Positions 16,678 through 26,694 of a DNA stretch of 64,000 nt are shown in pieces. Both the position numbers and the translations under genes were made by a program. The notes beneath the pieces were generated by a model. It searched no databases. It was not told where the DNA came from and saw only the letters and a list, made by a program, of their open reading frames with translations. The DNA comes from Paenibacillus castaneae (GTDB taxonomy: Bacteria > Bacillota > Bacilli > Paenibacillales > Paenibacillaceae): contig NZ_KZ614144.1 of the NCBI RefSeq assembly GCF_002884445.1, positions 1,344,202 to 1,408,201 of the forward strand, given 5' to 3'. Within the stretch, counting starts at the first letter, position 1. Every line of letters starts with the position of its first letter.

Positions 16678-17574
16678 ATGGCAAAGCGCCAATTTTCCAT
16701 TTTCAACTGCTTGAATTATATTTTTTTGACGCTGTTTGGTTTATCGATGATCTATCCGTTTATTTATATTCTGGTCTACTCGCTCAACGACGGCAAAGAT
16801 TCGATGATGGGTGCTCTCTATTTCTTTCCCCGCAAATTTACGCTGCACAATTATGCGGAGGTTTTCGATAATGCCCGAATATGGAAGGCTTATCAAATCA
16901 CCTTGCTTCGCACGGTGATCGGCACGTTTCTGCACGTAGCGCTATGTACGCTGATGGCTTATGCGCTCTCCAAAAAAACGCTGCCAGGGCGCACCTTTTT
17001 TACCTATTACATTTTTTTGCCGACGATCTTCAGCGCAGGCTTCATTCCGTATTTCATTACTCTGCAGAAGCTGCATCTTGTAAATAGCTTTTGGGTGTAT
17101 GTCATTCCGATGCTATTCAGTTTCATGCATATCGTCATTCTCCGCACGTTTCTGCAAGGCATTCCGGAGGAACTGGAGGAATCGGCACGCATAGACGGAT
17201 ACGGCGACCTTCAGATCTTTTTGAAAATTATTTTACCGTTGTCTGGCCCGGTTCTTGCGACCATCTCTTTATTTATAGGCGTTACGCATTGGAATGATTG
17301 GTTCACCGGCGCCTATTACGTGTCCAATAAAGATTTGATTCCTGTTCAGACGCTGCTGCAGCAAATGCTGACCGAGGCAGAATCTCTCTCCTCCTCCATG
17401 CAGAGGGCGGCGCAGCAGGGCGGCCAGACCGTCAGTGTCAATATGGCGGGAGCAACGCCGGAATCACTTCGGATGGCACTGCTCGTCATTACCGTGTTTC
17501 CGATATTATGCATATACCCGTTTTTGCAGCGTTACTTCGTCAAGGGCGTCATGATCGGCTCTGTCAAGGGATAA
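16678..17574 (+). CDS. ABC sugar-transport permease, LplC/YtcP-like
   Basis: A 298-residue partner permease with about six membrane spans. MIYPFIYILVYSLNDG lies near the start, the EAA loop ESARIDGYGDLQIFLKIILPLSGP is in the second half, and the C-terminus ends RYFVKGVMIGSVKG, the standard end for LplC-type subunits. It lies 13 bp after the first permease behind AAGGAGAGG. The loop between spans 5 and 6 holds an extended Gln-rich segment (LQQMLTEAESLSSSMQRAAQQ), usual in this subgroup. Confidence 0.92.
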   Translation: MAKRQFSIFNCLNYIFLTLFGLSMIYPFIYILVYSLNDGKDSMMGALYFFPRKFTLHNYAEVFDNARIWKAYQITLLRTVIGTFLHVALCTLMAYALSKKTLPGRTFFTYYIFLPTIFSAGFIPYFITLQKLHLVNSFWVYVIPMLFSFMHIVILRTFLQGIPEELEESARIDGYGDLQIFLKIILPLSGPVLATISLFIGVTHWNDWFTGAYYVSNKDLIPVQTLLQQMLTEAESLSSSMQRAAQQGGQTVSVNMAGATPESLRMALLVITVFPILCIYPFLQRYFVKGVMIGSVKG

Positions 17575-17627
17575 TCGTCCGCAAGCAGGACTTTATCATA
17601 TCTTATTCCGTTTAGGGGAGGGTTTTT

Positions 17628-19307
17628 ATGAAGAACAAAAGAGTAAAAAGCACTTCGTTATTTCTTGCGGTCGTTCTAATGGCGGGAGCGCTGTTCGGCT
17701 GCAGCAGTAACAATGGCGACGGGAAGGGCAACACGTCTTCGAACAACGGGGGAACTACGAACAGCGGCAATGCAAATAAAGAAGTAACACTCAAAGTCCT
17801 TCACAACTGGAATGGTTCAACAGGCAGCGATGTGGATATGACGGCGGTTGAGAAGGTTATTAAAGAAAAAACAGGCATTACAATTCAATGGGAATACACG
17901 AAAGGCAGTGAGGTTGAGAAGGTGAATACCATTTTCGCGACCCAAGATATGCCGGACATTTATACGGGTCCAGCTTGGGGCGGCGAATTAGACGGCATTA
18001 TTAAAGCAGCTAAGGAAGATCAGCTGGTCGATTTATCGGATAAGCTTGATAAGTATCCGAACCTCGCTAAAGCGATAGCGGAGGAGAATGTTCCGCCCGC
18101 CCTTTACGAGAAAGCATTCAATGCCTACGGCGGCAAGCAGTTTTTGCTATATCAGAACCATCCGGCAACGCCTGAGGATGCTATGGATTGGCTTTACGGC
18201 TTCTATGTACGCAAGGATATTGCCGAAAAGATCGGCGTTGATCCGCAATCGGTTCATACGAAGGATGAGCTGTACAGCTTCCTGAAAAAAATTAAGGATG
18301 CTGGACTCAGCGAGAACGGCATGCCAGTCATTCCGCTGGGCGGCTTCCATGACGGCTGGGCAGTCGGTATCGCGAATACGATGTTCTACGGCTCTGGTTA
18401 TATAGACAAAGGCGATGGCACGCTGGAGAACAGCTTCTTCACGAAGGCTTACGAGGACTATACGCTTTATTACCGCAAGCTGCTTGCTGAAGGGCTGTTG
18501 GATCCAGAAGCATTCACACAAACAGATCCGATTGCGAATGAGAAGATTAAACAGGGCCGCATCGCTGTATTAGCTGCTCACTATCCCGCTATTCTTGATG
18601 CTTCCAAGGATTATGTGAAAGCGCATCCGGGCTCCGATTATGTTCCTGTTGGACCTTTGGAGCGTGCAGGAGCCGCAGCAGACCGTCCTGTTGACCTCGG
18701 CATTCAAGGCAATAACGTAACAGTTATACCGAAAAAATCGAAAAATGTAGACGCAGCGCTTCGCCTGCTGGATTATTTGGCTTCTGACGAAGGGTTCCTG
18801 CTCGTTCGGTACGGCGTACAGGGCGTGCACTGGGATATGGAGAATGGCAAGCCAGTAGCCAAAAAAGAGTGGTTCGATAAATTTACAGAAGATACAACAG
18901 GCAAGCTGAGGAAAAACGAAGGAATCAGCATCGGTCTAGAGAGCATGTCGGGTCAAGACCGGATTAATTCGGTCGGCGGCGGAGATATTTGGGCGGATCA
19001 GGAACGTCTTGCCGCTATGGATAATGCGCGCAAAATTCTCCGTCCTAATGGAATCAGCGTTATATCGGCCTATAATGCAGGCGATGTGATAATGAAGTCT
19101 GATAAATGGGAGACGCTGAAGCCATCGATGGACAAAATAGGCGACGTCTGGAAGGTTGCAATTTTCGCCAAATCCGATGAAGCGGCGCTTAAAGTTATTA
19201 ATGATCTCCGCGGACAGATGAACAAAACGGGATATCAGGAAGCGATTCAGTTTACAAATGAAAACCTGAAGGGCAAGGAAGTTGTTTTGCTTCAAATGCC
19301 GAATTAA
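17628..19307 (+). CDS. ABC sugar-binding lipoprotein, LplA-like
   Basis: A 559-residue solute-binding protein. The signal peptide ends in a lipobox (MAGALFGC, Cys about 25), so it is lipid-anchored outside the membrane. The mature part begins with a Ser/Gly/Asn-rich linker, then VTLKVLHNWNGSTG and ITIQWEYTKG. Length and order match the long LplA/YtcQ binding proteins. It follows the permeases by 53 bp with an AGGGGAGGG site. It probably captures the oligosaccharides degraded by the alpha-mannosidase and by the 728-residue protein. Confidence 0.92.
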   Translation: MKNKRVKSTSLFLAVVLMAGALFGCSSNNGDGKGNTSSNNGGTTNSGNANKEVTLKVLHNWNGSTGSDVDMTAVEKVIKEKTGITIQWEYTKGSEVEKVNTIFATQDMPDIYTGPAWGGELDGIIKAAKEDQLVDLSDKLDKYPNLAKAIAEENVPPALYEKAFNAYGGKQFLLYQNHPATPEDAMDWLYGFYVRKDIAEKIGVDPQSVHTKDELYSFLKKIKDAGLSENGMPVIPLGGFHDGWAVGIANTMFYGSGYIDKGDGTLENSFFTKAYEDYTLYYRKLLAEGLLDPEAFTQTDPIANEKIKQGRIAVLAAHYPAILDASKDYVKAHPGSDYVPVGPLERAGAAADRPVDLGIQGNNVTVIPKKSKNVDAALRLLDYLASDEGFLLVRYGVQGVHWDMENGKPVAKKEWFDKFTEDTTGKLRKNEGISIGLESMSGQDRINSVGGGDIWADQERLAAMDNARKILRPNGISVISAYNAGDVIMKSDKWETLKPSMDKIGDVWKVAIFAKSDEAALKVINDLRGQMNKTGYQEAIQFTNENLKGKEVVLLQMPN

Positions 19308-19320
19308 AGGAGGATGCGAT

Positions 19321-21507
19321 TTGGCCATAAAGTCGCAAGGCCGGTCGGAATGGACCGGTTTTCAGGAATCGAGGCCATACGGTCCGAAGTATGATTTGCG
19401 AACTGATTTTGTTATGGTATACGGAATATCAGATGATTTGCCGGAGCGGATAGAAGGCTGGAGAAAGGCTGGCTATACGATCCATTTAATGACGGGCGTG
19501 TCCTGGGGAGAATATCAGGACTATCTGTACGGTCGCTTCGACGGTCGCGAGCACTGGGATGAGGCTCAGATGGATCGAAGCGGCAAGCATCTGCTTCACG
19601 GTGTGGATGTTCCATATATGGTTCCAACCGTGGCGTTTGCCGAATATTTAGCTTCTCATATCAAGCGAGCGATCGACTCCGGCGCAGAGGCGATTCATTT
19701 GGAGGAGCCGGAATTTTGGGCAGCCTCTGGATATTCAGATGCCTTCAAGCGAGAGTGGCTCAATTATTATGGCGAGGAATGGATTCCACCCCACTCCTCG
19801 CCGGACGCTCAGTACCGTGCTTCCAAGCTGAAGGCAGCCATGTATTACCGAGCGCTTGATCGTATTTGCAGCCAAATGAAGGAGTATTCCCTTGTTACCT
19901 ATGGAAGGGTCGTACGCTTCTATATTCCTACCCACAGCTTGATTAATTACACGCAGTGGCGAATTATTAGTCCTGAGGCGCTGCTTGTTTCAATGCCTGG
20001 CTGCGACGGGTTCATTGCTCAAATCTGGACGGGGACAGCGCGAACGCCTAACGTATACAAGGGGGTACGCCGAGAGCGAACCTTCGAGACGGCTTATTTG
20101 GAATATGGAATTATGCAGGAGCTTACGAGAGGCACTGGGCGCGAAATGTGGTTTCTTCATGATCCCATTGAAGATAACCCCCGCTATAGCTGGAGTGATT
20201 ACCGCAAAAACTACCGCTCTACTGTCGTTGCTTCTCTGCTGCATCCTGAGGTGAAGCAGTACGAGGTATGCCCTTGGCCGCGTCGTGTATTCGAGGGCAG
20301 CTATCCGACGGAGGACGGGAAAGGGAAAGAAACCATCCCTGGCGATTATGCCACAATGCTTCTGACCGTCATGAATGTGCTGCGCGACATGCATAAGTTT
20401 GAAGAGTCTGCTGAAGAAGACGAGTATACAGCTGGAATAGGCCTTTGCTTGTCCAATTCTGCCATGTACCAACGAGGCGATGTCATCGCTGATGAAGAAG
20501 CGGCGAGCGATGGCGTCAAATATGATGGCACCGCTTCTGCCGAGGAGCTGAGCGCTGAGCAGAAGGAGCTTCTTGATTGGTCTGCGTTCTACGGCTTAGC
20601 TCTTCCGCTCGTTAAGTCTGGCATTCCGCTTAGGCCGGTGCAGCTCGACAACATTCTGACCTTCCCTGGTTATTTGGATGGCTACAGAGTTCTGCTGCTC
20701 AGCTATGAATTTATGAAGCCGGAGCATCCAGGCATTCATCAAGCGATTGGACAATGGGTGAGGGAAGGCGGAATTCTAATTTATGTTGGTGACGGTTCGG
20801 ACCCGTTCCACGACGTTCGGGAATGGTGGAACCGCGACAATGGCCGCCGCTCTTATGCTAGGCCTGAAGAGCATTTATTCGAATCGCTGGGCTTGAGCCG
20901 AAATCCTGAAGCAGGGGAATATGCAGTAGGCGACGGTGCTTTGTTGTTTTTCCTAGAAAATCCGGCGGAGCTTTCCCGTTCAACGGCAGGGGCAGAGCTT
21001 GTAAGGAATGCCGTAAGGCGGTCGCTCGAAATTCGTGGAGAAATGAATGAATACAAAGAGAGCGATACGCTGCATATTAGACGCGGGCCATATGTCATCA
21101 CTCATATGCTGGACGAGAATGAGGCTGAGAAGCCGATTATCCTGCAAGGCTTGTTCATTGATCTGTTCGAAGCGGGCCTGCCGGTGAGGAGCTCCGTGGA
21201 ACTGCATGCTGGCGAGGATAGCCTGCTGTATGATTTAAACTACGCAAGCAAGTCGCTTGGCGGAACGAGCATTCTCGTCAGCTCGTCGCGGATACGAGGC
21301 GAACGGACGGATGGAAACCGGATCACCTTCGTATCAGAGGCTCCGGCTGACATTATGGTTAGTACGCGTCTTCGTGTGCCGGATGAGCCGCGCAGCGTCA
21401 AAGCTGGAGACAAAGTAGCAGCATTCCAGTACGATGCGGATTCAAGCACGGTGCTCATTCGTTATCCTTCTGCTCCGGAAGGCATAACGGTCGACGTGGA
21501 ATGGTAA
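19321..21507 (+). CDS. Probable glycoside hydrolase of unrecognised family
   Basis: A 728-residue cytoplasmic protein. It starts at TTG 19321 behind AAAGGAGG; the longer in-frame start at 19282 lies inside the preceding gene. The N-terminal half looks like a TIM barrel: SGAEAIHLEEPEFWAASGY carries a Glu pair in a likely catalytic position, and MPGCDGFIAQIWTGTARTP and REMWFLHDPIEDN follow. The middle (about 430-510) has a GATase-like pattern, VLLLSYEFMKPEHPGI and WVREGGILIYVGDGSD, as after the barrel in GH42-type enzymes. A C-terminal beta domain follows. It is last in the alpha-mannosidase operon, so it probably cleaves another linkage of the same glycan. A terminator hairpin follows. Confidence 0.6.
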   Translation: MAIKSQGRSEWTGFQESRPYGPKYDLRTDFVMVYGISDDLPERIEGWRKAGYTIHLMTGVSWGEYQDYLYGRFDGREHWDEAQMDRSGKHLLHGVDVPYMVPTVAFAEYLASHIKRAIDSGAEAIHLEEPEFWAASGYSDAFKREWLNYYGEEWIPPHSSPDAQYRASKLKAAMYYRALDRICSQMKEYSLVTYGRVVRFYIPTHSLINYTQWRIISPEALLVSMPGCDGFIAQIWTGTARTPNVYKGVRRERTFETAYLEYGIMQELTRGTGREMWFLHDPIEDNPRYSWSDYRKNYRSTVVASLLHPEVKQYEVCPWPRRVFEGSYPTEDGKGKETIPGDYATMLLTVMNVLRDMHKFEESAEEDEYTAGIGLCLSNSAMYQRGDVIADEEAASDGVKYDGTASAEELSAEQKELLDWSAFYGLALPLVKSGIPLRPVQLDNILTFPGYLDGYRVLLLSYEFMKPEHPGIHQAIGQWVREGGILIYVGDGSDPFHDVREWWNRDNGRRSYARPEEHLFESLGLSRNPEAGEYAVGDGALLFFLENPAELSRSTAGAELVRNAVRRSLEIRGEMNEYKESDTLHIRRGPYVITHMLDENEAEKPIILQGLFIDLFEAGLPVRSSVELHAGEDSLLYDLNYASKSLGGTSILVSSSRIRGERTDGNRITFVSEAPADIMVSTRLRVPDEPRSVKAGDKVAAFQYDADSSTVLIRYPSAPEGITVDVEW

Positions 21508-21553
21508 TACAATAACAATAGCATCACTAAATTTTAAGTATTTGCCATAACGA

Positions 21554-21596
21554 AGGGGTGTCCCGTAATGTCTGTTAAGACATGCGAGACACCCCT
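21554..21596. terminator. Bidirectional terminator between convergent operons
   Basis: AGGGGTGTC pairs with GACACCCCT, and a second nested stem ATGTCT/AGACAT sits inside. It separates the alpha-mannosidase operon (+) from the beta-mannan operon (-). Confidence 0.75.
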
Positions 21597-21604
21597 ATTC
21601 GGTT

Positions 21605-22780
21605 CTAGCCTTGCAGCTGCAAATTACGATCGATCAAAGCAATGCGCTGTTCCACGCATGCGTGGGAACGAAGCGGGTCTTCCGGCGTGTTGATGCAATA
21701 GTCTAGCAATTGATCAACCGTTGTAGCTGCAACATGGCAGCGTGTGTCAGATGATGCATAGTAGATGTATACTTTGCCATCATCCTGCGCGATTACCCCG
21801 TTGCAGAAAGCAACGTTCGATACGTCTCCAACGCGCTCGATGCCTTCTGGCGCGAGCAAGTGTCCGCCTGGACGGTGCGTTACTTTGTTTGGCTCTTGAA
21901 GGTCGGATAGGAAAGCGTAAAGCACATAACGCAAGCCGGCAGCTGTGTTGCGAACGCCGTGCGCAATATGAATCCAGCCTTTATCGGTCTTGATTGGTGC
22001 AGGTCCTTGGCCGTTCTTTACTTCCTTAATCGTATGATAATGGCGTTCGTCGATAATAATCTCGCTCTCTACGACTGCATTCTCGATTGTATCGGATAGA
22101 CCCCAGCCAATACCGCCGCCTGAACCTGTATCAATGAAGCCATCCTGAGGACGAGTGTAGAACGCATATTTGCCATCAATAAATTCAGGATGAAGCACTA
22201 CGTTGCGCTGCTGGTTGGAAGCTGTTTTCAGATCAGCAAGTCGCTCCCACTGCTTCAAGTCCTTCGTTCTGACGATGCCGCATTGCGCGATTGCGCTGGA
22301 TAGATCGCCCTTCGGTGCAGCCGGGTCTTTTCTCTCCGTACAGAATAGGCCGTAAATCCAGCCGTCCTCATGCTGCACAAGACGCATGTCATACACGTTA
22401 ATGTCCGGATCACTTGTTTCTGGAAGAAGGATAGGATGGCTCCAGAATCGGAAGCCTTCTACTGGACTGTCGCTTTCGGCGATTGCAAAGAAGGATTTGC
22501 GGTCATTGCCTTCAACGCGAGCAACGAGATAAAACTTGCCGTTCAATGAGATTGCACCTGGATTGAAAACACAGTGGATGCCAAGGCGCTCCATGAAGAA
22601 AGGATTAGTTTCCGGATTGAAATCGTATTTCCAAGTAAGCGGTGCGTGCTCAGCAGTCAAGACCGGATGGATATAGCGATCGAATACGCCATTTCCAAGC
22701 TCCACCGGCTCGTTCTTGCGCTGAACGAGCGCCTCATAGCGTTCTGTCAGCAATTGCTTGCGTTCATTGAATTTACTCAT
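21605..22780 (-). CDS. GH130 beta-mannoside phosphorylase
   Basis: A 391-residue five-bladed propeller enzyme of family GH130, which phosphorolyses beta-1,4-mannosides to alpha-mannose 1-phosphate. It shows [40 protein letters not shown] and [20 protein letters not shown], with the phosphate-site basic residues in those blocks. ATG 22780 has TGGAGG ahead of it; the longer start at 22795 overlaps the upstream stop. It is last in a GH113-epimerase-GH130 operon, which fits mannosyl-glucose phosphorylase acting on epimerised mannobiose. It could instead be a mannooligosaccharide phosphorylase. Confidence 0.93.
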   Translation of the reverse strand: MSKFNERKQLLTERYEALVQRKNEPVELGNGVFDRYIHPVLTAEHAPLTWKYDFNPETNPFFMERLGIHCVFNPGAISLNGKFYLVARVEGNDRKSFFAIAESDSPVEGFRFWSHPILLPETSDPDINVYDMRLVQHEDGWIYGLFCTERKDPAAPKGDLSSAIAQCGIVRTKDLKQWERLADLKTASNQQRNVVLHPEFIDGKYAFYTRPQDGFIDTGSGGGIGWGLSDTIENAVVESEIIIDERHYHTIKEVKNGQGPAPIKTDKGWIHIAHGVRNTAAGLRYVLYAFLSDLQEPNKVTHRPGGHLLAPEGIERVGDVSNVAFCNGVIAQDDGKVYIYYASSDTRCHVAATTVDQLLDYCINTPEDPLRSHACVEQRIALIDRNLQLQG

Positions 22781-22794
22781 TGTTATAACCTCCA

Positions 22795-24003
22795 TTAGTG
22801 TGTGGGTGCGCCCTTCAGGCGTTCAATCATTTCGAAGCATGCACGGCCGTTATGATAAGGACATTTCCAAGGGCTGACCTTCTCGATGTTGTCGCTCGGC
22901 GTTCCATCTCGCGTTACACTCCAAAGCCATTCTCCATGCTCTTTGTCTACGATGAAATCTTCGATGAATGACCAAGATCGCACAGCGGCGTCGCGGTACT
23001 TCTCTTCCCCGGTCATTTGATAAGCATTGTAGAATCCGACGACTGCTTCTGCTTGCGGCCACCAATCCTTATGCGTATCGATAAGTCCATCCGGTCCTGC
23101 TTCATTAAGCAAACCGCCGTCTTCATCAACGCCCTCGTTAAAAGTTGCTTCTGCCATCCGAATAGCGATTGCTTTCACTTCTTCCAGCAGCGCTTCGTCG
23201 CCGAGCACTTCCGCAGCTTCAAATAGCAGCCAGCTGCCTTCAATATCGTGTCCGTATGAAATATGCTCTGACCTGTAGTTCCACTGCTCGTCGAAGAAGA
23301 GGATGAAATGCGCATTATCGGGATTGACGATGTGCTTAATTGTTATTTCAATAAGCTCCTTCAGTTTGGCGTGAAGCTCATCGGACTTCCAGACGCGATA
23401 AAGGTTCGTATAGCCCTCCATAACATGAAGATGCGTATTCATAGACTTCTTCTCGTTCAAATCCTTCTCGCTCAAGCTGTTATCATCCGTTTCCTGCCAT
23501 TCACGCGTCAATGCTTCGAAATAACCTTTGTATTCCTTGTCATAGCTATAGCGCTCAAGCGTACGGAACAGCTCAATAGCCTGCTGGAGAGCAGCTTCAT
23601 TCCCCGTCGCACGGTAATATTCAGAGAAAGCGTAAATGGCGAAGGCTTGTCCGTAAACCTGCTTCTTCGTTTCCAACGGGCTGCCTGCTGCATCGACCAT
23701 CCAGTATAGGCCACCGAATTCATTATCGATAAAATGCTTTTTTACATAGTTGTATGCCCGATCAGCTATTTTCAAATATTGCTCATTGCCTAAAATGCGG
23801 TACGCAGAAGCAAATGTCCACAAAATACGCGTGTTCAGGACCAAGCTTTTCCCCGCCTCGGGATTAACGGTCAGGTCTCTGCTAATAAATCCATAGAAGC
23901 CGCCGTTTTGTTCGTCAACGGTATGCTTCATCCAGAAGCCGAGGATATTAGACTCCAGCTCCTGCTCAATGCGCTCCAACCATTGCTGATTCAAAACATT
24001 CAT
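22795..24003 (-). CDS. AGE-family epimerase, probable mannobiose/cellobiose 2-epimerase
   Basis: A 402-residue alpha/alpha-barrel epimerase of the N-acylglucosamine 2-epimerase superfamily. It has the cellobiose-2-epimerase pattern: [68 protein letters not shown] and [13 protein letters not shown], carrying the His residues of the active site. With GH130 beside it, the likely reaction is beta-1,4-mannobiose to mannosyl-glucose at the reducing end. The start overlaps the GH113 stop by 4 bases (ATGA). It is cytoplasmic. Confidence 0.92.
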   Translation of the reverse strand: MNVLNQQWLERIEQELESNILGFWMKHTVDEQNGGFYGFISRDLTVNPEAGKSLVLNTRILWTFASAYRILGNEQYLKIADRAYNYVKKHFIDNEFGGLYWMVDAAGSPLETKKQVYGQAFAIYAFSEYYRATGNEAALQQAIELFRTLERYSYDKEYKGYFEALTREWQETDDNSLSEKDLNEKKSMNTHLHVMEGYTNLYRVWKSDELHAKLKELIEITIKHIVNPDNAHFILFFDEQWNYRSEHISYGHDIEGSWLLFEAAEVLGDEALLEEVKAIAIRMAEATFNEGVDEDGGLLNEAGPDGLIDTHKDWWPQAEAVVGFYNAYQMTGEEKYRDAAVRSWSFIEDFIVDKEHGEWLWSVTRDGTPSDNIEKVSPWKCPYHNGRACFEMIERLKGAPTH

Positions 24004-24974
24004 TTCACTGAACTCTCCTTTGCGGATTCCTTTATTTTGGATGAGTAGTAATTACGAACGGTTTGTTCTGCTTGCTTGCCATACATGCAGTAATCATCAT
24101 TGGCAGCCGCATCGCTTTCCTCATATAGGCGAGCAGGCCAATCCCAAAGCATGAACCCGCCGACCCAGTCGCGCTTATCAGAGTGAGCAAACATCGTTTC
24201 ATAGAAACGGCGCTGCACCTCTTCACTTGGCGCTCCCGGCAGTCCCCAGTCATTCGGCAAGTACTCGGAGCCTTCACGGCTTGGACAGCCTGCTTCCATG
24301 AAGAAGAATGGCTTTTCGTATTGCTTAACGACCTTCTCAATACGGTCAAGCTGCTCCTCCCACTTATCGATTGGGTAGTAGCCGCTGGAGGAAATGACGT
24401 CAACAGCATCCCACCATTTGACTGCACCTTCTTGGTATTTATCGCAATTGTACGTAATGATGCCGGAGTATACTTCCCGCACGTCCGCAATCAATTTGCG
24501 CCATTCATTCTCGCGGCGATCGGTTTGGACCATTTCGCAGCCGATGCAGAGCATCTCGCAGCCGGTTTCCTCGGCGATGCGTGCGTAGTGAAGAATGAAT
24601 TCCGTATAGGAGGCGAACCATTCAGACCATTTAGGCTCGCAAGGAACGTCTGTATCAAAGAAATTGATATGCGCACGCCATGTTCCGTTCGCGCAATTAA
24701 CGACGGGCTTTAGACAAACCTGAAGCTCCAGCTCTTTCGCCTTATGAATAGCGAAACGAACCTCATCATCCGTTACAGTAGGCTTCTCGCGAAACTTAAT
24801 TTCCGTTGCTTGCGGATGGTCCTGCAGAGCTCCTAGTGTGACAGCTGTCCAGTTCACGCTTAAACGCTCAGTCATAAGTTCCATAGAACGTTCAGCTTGT
24901 GGACCAGTCCACGTGCCGCGCACGCCTGTCCAACCCCATGTCATACCGCCGATATAGGCTGTCTTATTTGTCAT
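24000..24974 (-). CDS. GH113 intracellular beta-mannanase/mannosidase
   Basis: A 324-residue TIM-barrel glycosidase of the GH113 type (clan GH-A). GMTWGWTGVRGTW is at the N-terminus, CIGCEMVQTDRRENEWR carries the acid/base Glu, and FFFMEAGCPSREGSE carries the nucleophile Glu, followed by GGFMLWDWPARLY. There is no signal peptide, so it trims imported mannooligosaccharides in the cytoplasm. It is the first gene of the minus-strand beta-mannan operon and overlaps the epimerase by 4 bases. Known GH113 members act on beta-1,4-mannan and manno-oligosaccharides. Confidence 0.88.
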   Translation of the reverse strand: MTNKTAYIGGMTWGWTGVRGTWTGPQAERSMELMTERLSVNWTAVTLGALQDHPQATEIKFREKPTVTDDEVRFAIHKAKELELQVCLKPVVNCANGTWRAHINFFDTDVPCEPKWSEWFASYTEFILHYARIAEETGCEMLCIGCEMVQTDRRENEWRKLIADVREVYSGIITYNCDKYQEGAVKWWDAVDVISSSGYYPIDKWEEQLDRIEKVVKQYEKPFFFMEAGCPSREGSEYLPNDWGLPGAPSEEVQRRFYETMFAHSDKRDWVGGFMLWDWPARLYEESDAAANDDYCMYGKQAEQTVRNYYSSKIKESAKESSVK

Positions 24975-25026
24975 TTGAGTCGCCTCGCTTTGTTTATGGT
25001 TGATTTGTTATTACTAAAAAAGCACT

Positions 25027-25040
25027 TTGTTATATAACAA
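25027..25040. promoter_or_regulatory. Perfect palindrome upstream of the beta-mannan operon
   Basis: TTGTTATATAACAA, 14 bp, perfectly symmetric, 53 bp before the GH113 start. On the minus strand a TTGCAA box, 17 bp and TTTACT lie next to it. This suits a repressor operator. Confidence 0.45.
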
Positions 25041-25152
25041 GTAAACATGATTTTTATAGGGTTTGCAATAGATTTCTTCAATTCGGACGGTTCTCAAAAA
25101 TACGCTTCATTTAATAAGCGAAATCGCGCTCAAAATCCAAGTGAAATCGAGC

Positions 25153-25178
25153 CGTTATAACAAAGATAACGTTTTCAG
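25153..25178. promoter_or_regulatory. Operator-like inverted repeat overlapping a cre-like site
   Basis: CGTTAT-N7-ATAACG at 25153-25171 overlaps, on the minus strand, a cre-like site at 25164-25178 (core TGAAAACGTTATCT). It fits WTGNAANCGNWNNCW at 14 of 15 positions. It lies between the divergent mannan operon and importer, so CcpA could control both. Confidence 0.55.
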
Positions 25179-25218
25179 AACATGACAGTTTAAGACTATA
25201 AATAATATTTTAAACCAT

Positions 25219-25246
25219 TTTAGAACGGTCTCTAATGGGTTATTAT
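25219..25246 (+). promoter_or_regulatory. Possible promoter of the mannoside importer operon
   Basis: TTTAGA, 16 bp, TATTAT, 45 bp before the binding-protein start. The boxes are weak matches, as expected for a regulated promoter. The remaining sequence of this 316-bp divergent gap holds nothing further that is recognised. Confidence 0.3.
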
Positions 25247-25290
25247 CGGAATGTAAGCGGAATCAAATATGAAAAAGGGGGAAATAAAAA

Positions 25291-26604
25291 ATGAAAAAGT
25301 TCTTTTCGTTAGCATTTGTTTCTGTAATTATGCTAACATCTTTAGCGGCTTGCGGAGGAAATAATACGAGTAATGCTCCAGCAACTAACAAGCCTGCAGC
25401 GAACAACACCGCAACAGAAAAACCGGACGATAAAGGTACAGAAGAGGCTTCAACTATTAAAGGGAAGGTTGTCTTCTTGACTAACCGTACGGACATGGTA
25501 GACAAAGAATACGTTGATTATAAAAAGCGCTTTGAAGAGAAATACCCGGGCGTAAATCTTACTTTCGAAACGACAACAGACTATGACCAATCCCTGAAAG
25601 TTCGGATCGCTTCCGGTGACTTCCCAGATGTAGTTTTTGTCCCGACAATTCCGAATTCTGAACTGCCTAACTATTTCACACCGCTTGATGATATTCAATT
25701 CTCGGATGAGCTTTATTTCAAAGATTTGAAGGCTCATGAAGGCAAAATGTACGGTATTTCTTCCGGCGGTTCAACTGTCGGCATTGTATACAACAAAAAA
25801 GCATTCGAAAAAGCAGGCGTTACAGCGGTTCCGACAACCTACGATGAGTTCCTTGCTGCTGCACAGAAGCTGAAAGATGCAGGCATTGTGCCTCTGGCTT
25901 CCAACTTCAAGGACAAATGGCCGCTGGATGCATGGGTATATGATGTTCCAACCATTATCGGTGAAGAACCAGCACACCAAAATCTACGCGCTGAAACAGA
26001 TACGCCTTATACGCTTGACAATGCATACGGTAAATCATGGGGAATTCTTCGTGAGCTTTACACGAAAGGTTTCTTAGAGAAAGACGTTAACTCCACAAAC
26101 TGGGAGCAGTCGAAGAAAGAAGTAGCTAACGGTACATTCGGTATGTACCTGCTTGGAAACTGGGTTATCAATCAAGTTATCGAGAACGGCGCACCATCTG
26201 AAGACATCGGATTCTTCCCATTCCCTGCTGACAACAGCGGCGTAGCGAAAGCTCCACTTAACCCGGACTACTTCTATGCCATTAACAAAAAAGGTAACGT
26301 AGAAGCAGCTAAAGCGTTCGTGAAATGGATTATTGAAGAGTCTGGCTATGATGATTTCGCTGGCTTTATTCCAACTTTGAAATCCAAAGAGCCGAAGCTT
26401 GCACAGCTTGCAGAATTCAACAGCTTTAATGTGAAATACTTCGAGCCTGCACAGCCAGTAGATGCTGCAACTCAAATTCAAAACAAGGCACAGCTTGACC
26501 AAGCAAGTGTTGTACAAGAATTCGTATTGTCCAAAGATCCTCAAAAAGTGTTTGATAAAGTAAACAAAGCTTGGGCGAAAGCGAAAAAAGATCTAGGTCT
26601 GTAA
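25291..26604 (+). CDS. ABC oligosaccharide-binding lipoprotein
   Basis: A 437-residue family 1 solute-binding protein. The signal peptide ends in LTSLAAC (lipobox Cys about 21) and a low-complexity Asn/Ala/Thr linker follows. The mature domain shows VVFLTNRTDMVDK, GSTVGIVYNKKAF and GNWVINQVIENGAPSEDIGFFPFP, closely matching the partial paralogue at the window start. It is divergent from the beta-mannan operon and first in a three-gene importer. The ribosome-binding site is AAAGGGGG. The probable cargo is beta-manno-oligosaccharides, from context. Confidence 0.92.
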   Translation: MKKFFSLAFVSVIMLTSLAACGGNNTSNAPATNKPAANNTATEKPDDKGTEEASTIKGKVVFLTNRTDMVDKEYVDYKKRFEEKYPGVNLTFETTTDYDQSLKVRIASGDFPDVVFVPTIPNSELPNYFTPLDDIQFSDELYFKDLKAHEGKMYGISSGGSTVGIVYNKKAFEKAGVTAVPTTYDEFLAAAQKLKDAGIVPLASNFKDKWPLDAWVYDVPTIIGEEPAHQNLRAETDTPYTLDNAYGKSWGILRELYTKGFLEKDVNSTNWEQSKKEVANGTFGMYLLGNWVINQVIENGAPSEDIGFFPFPADNSGVAKAPLNPDYFYAINKKGNVEAAKAFVKWIIEESGYDDFAGFIPTLKSKEPKLAQLAEFNSFNVKYFEPAQPVDAATQIQNKAQLDQASVVQEFVLSKDPQKVFDKVNKAWAKAKKDLGL

Positions 26605-26611
26605 GGATTGC

Positions 26612-26653
26612 GTACAGAATGGATGGCCACTTGACCGGTCATCCATTCTGTAC
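26612..26653 (+). terminator. Intra-operon hairpin between binding protein and permeases
   Basis: GTACAGAATGGATG pairs with CATCCATTCTGTAC (14 bp perfect) around a short GC-containing loop, followed by TTTCT. It probably gives partial termination or 3'-end protection, so that binding protein is made in excess over permeases. Confidence 0.7.
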
Positions 26654-26694
26654 TTTCTGATAATAGAAAGTCGCAGGAAGGATGGGGTGTCATC

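Noticed and set aside
19282..19320. Longer start for the 728-residue protein
   Set aside because: It lies within the preceding binding-protein gene; TTG 19321 directly follows AAAGGAGG.
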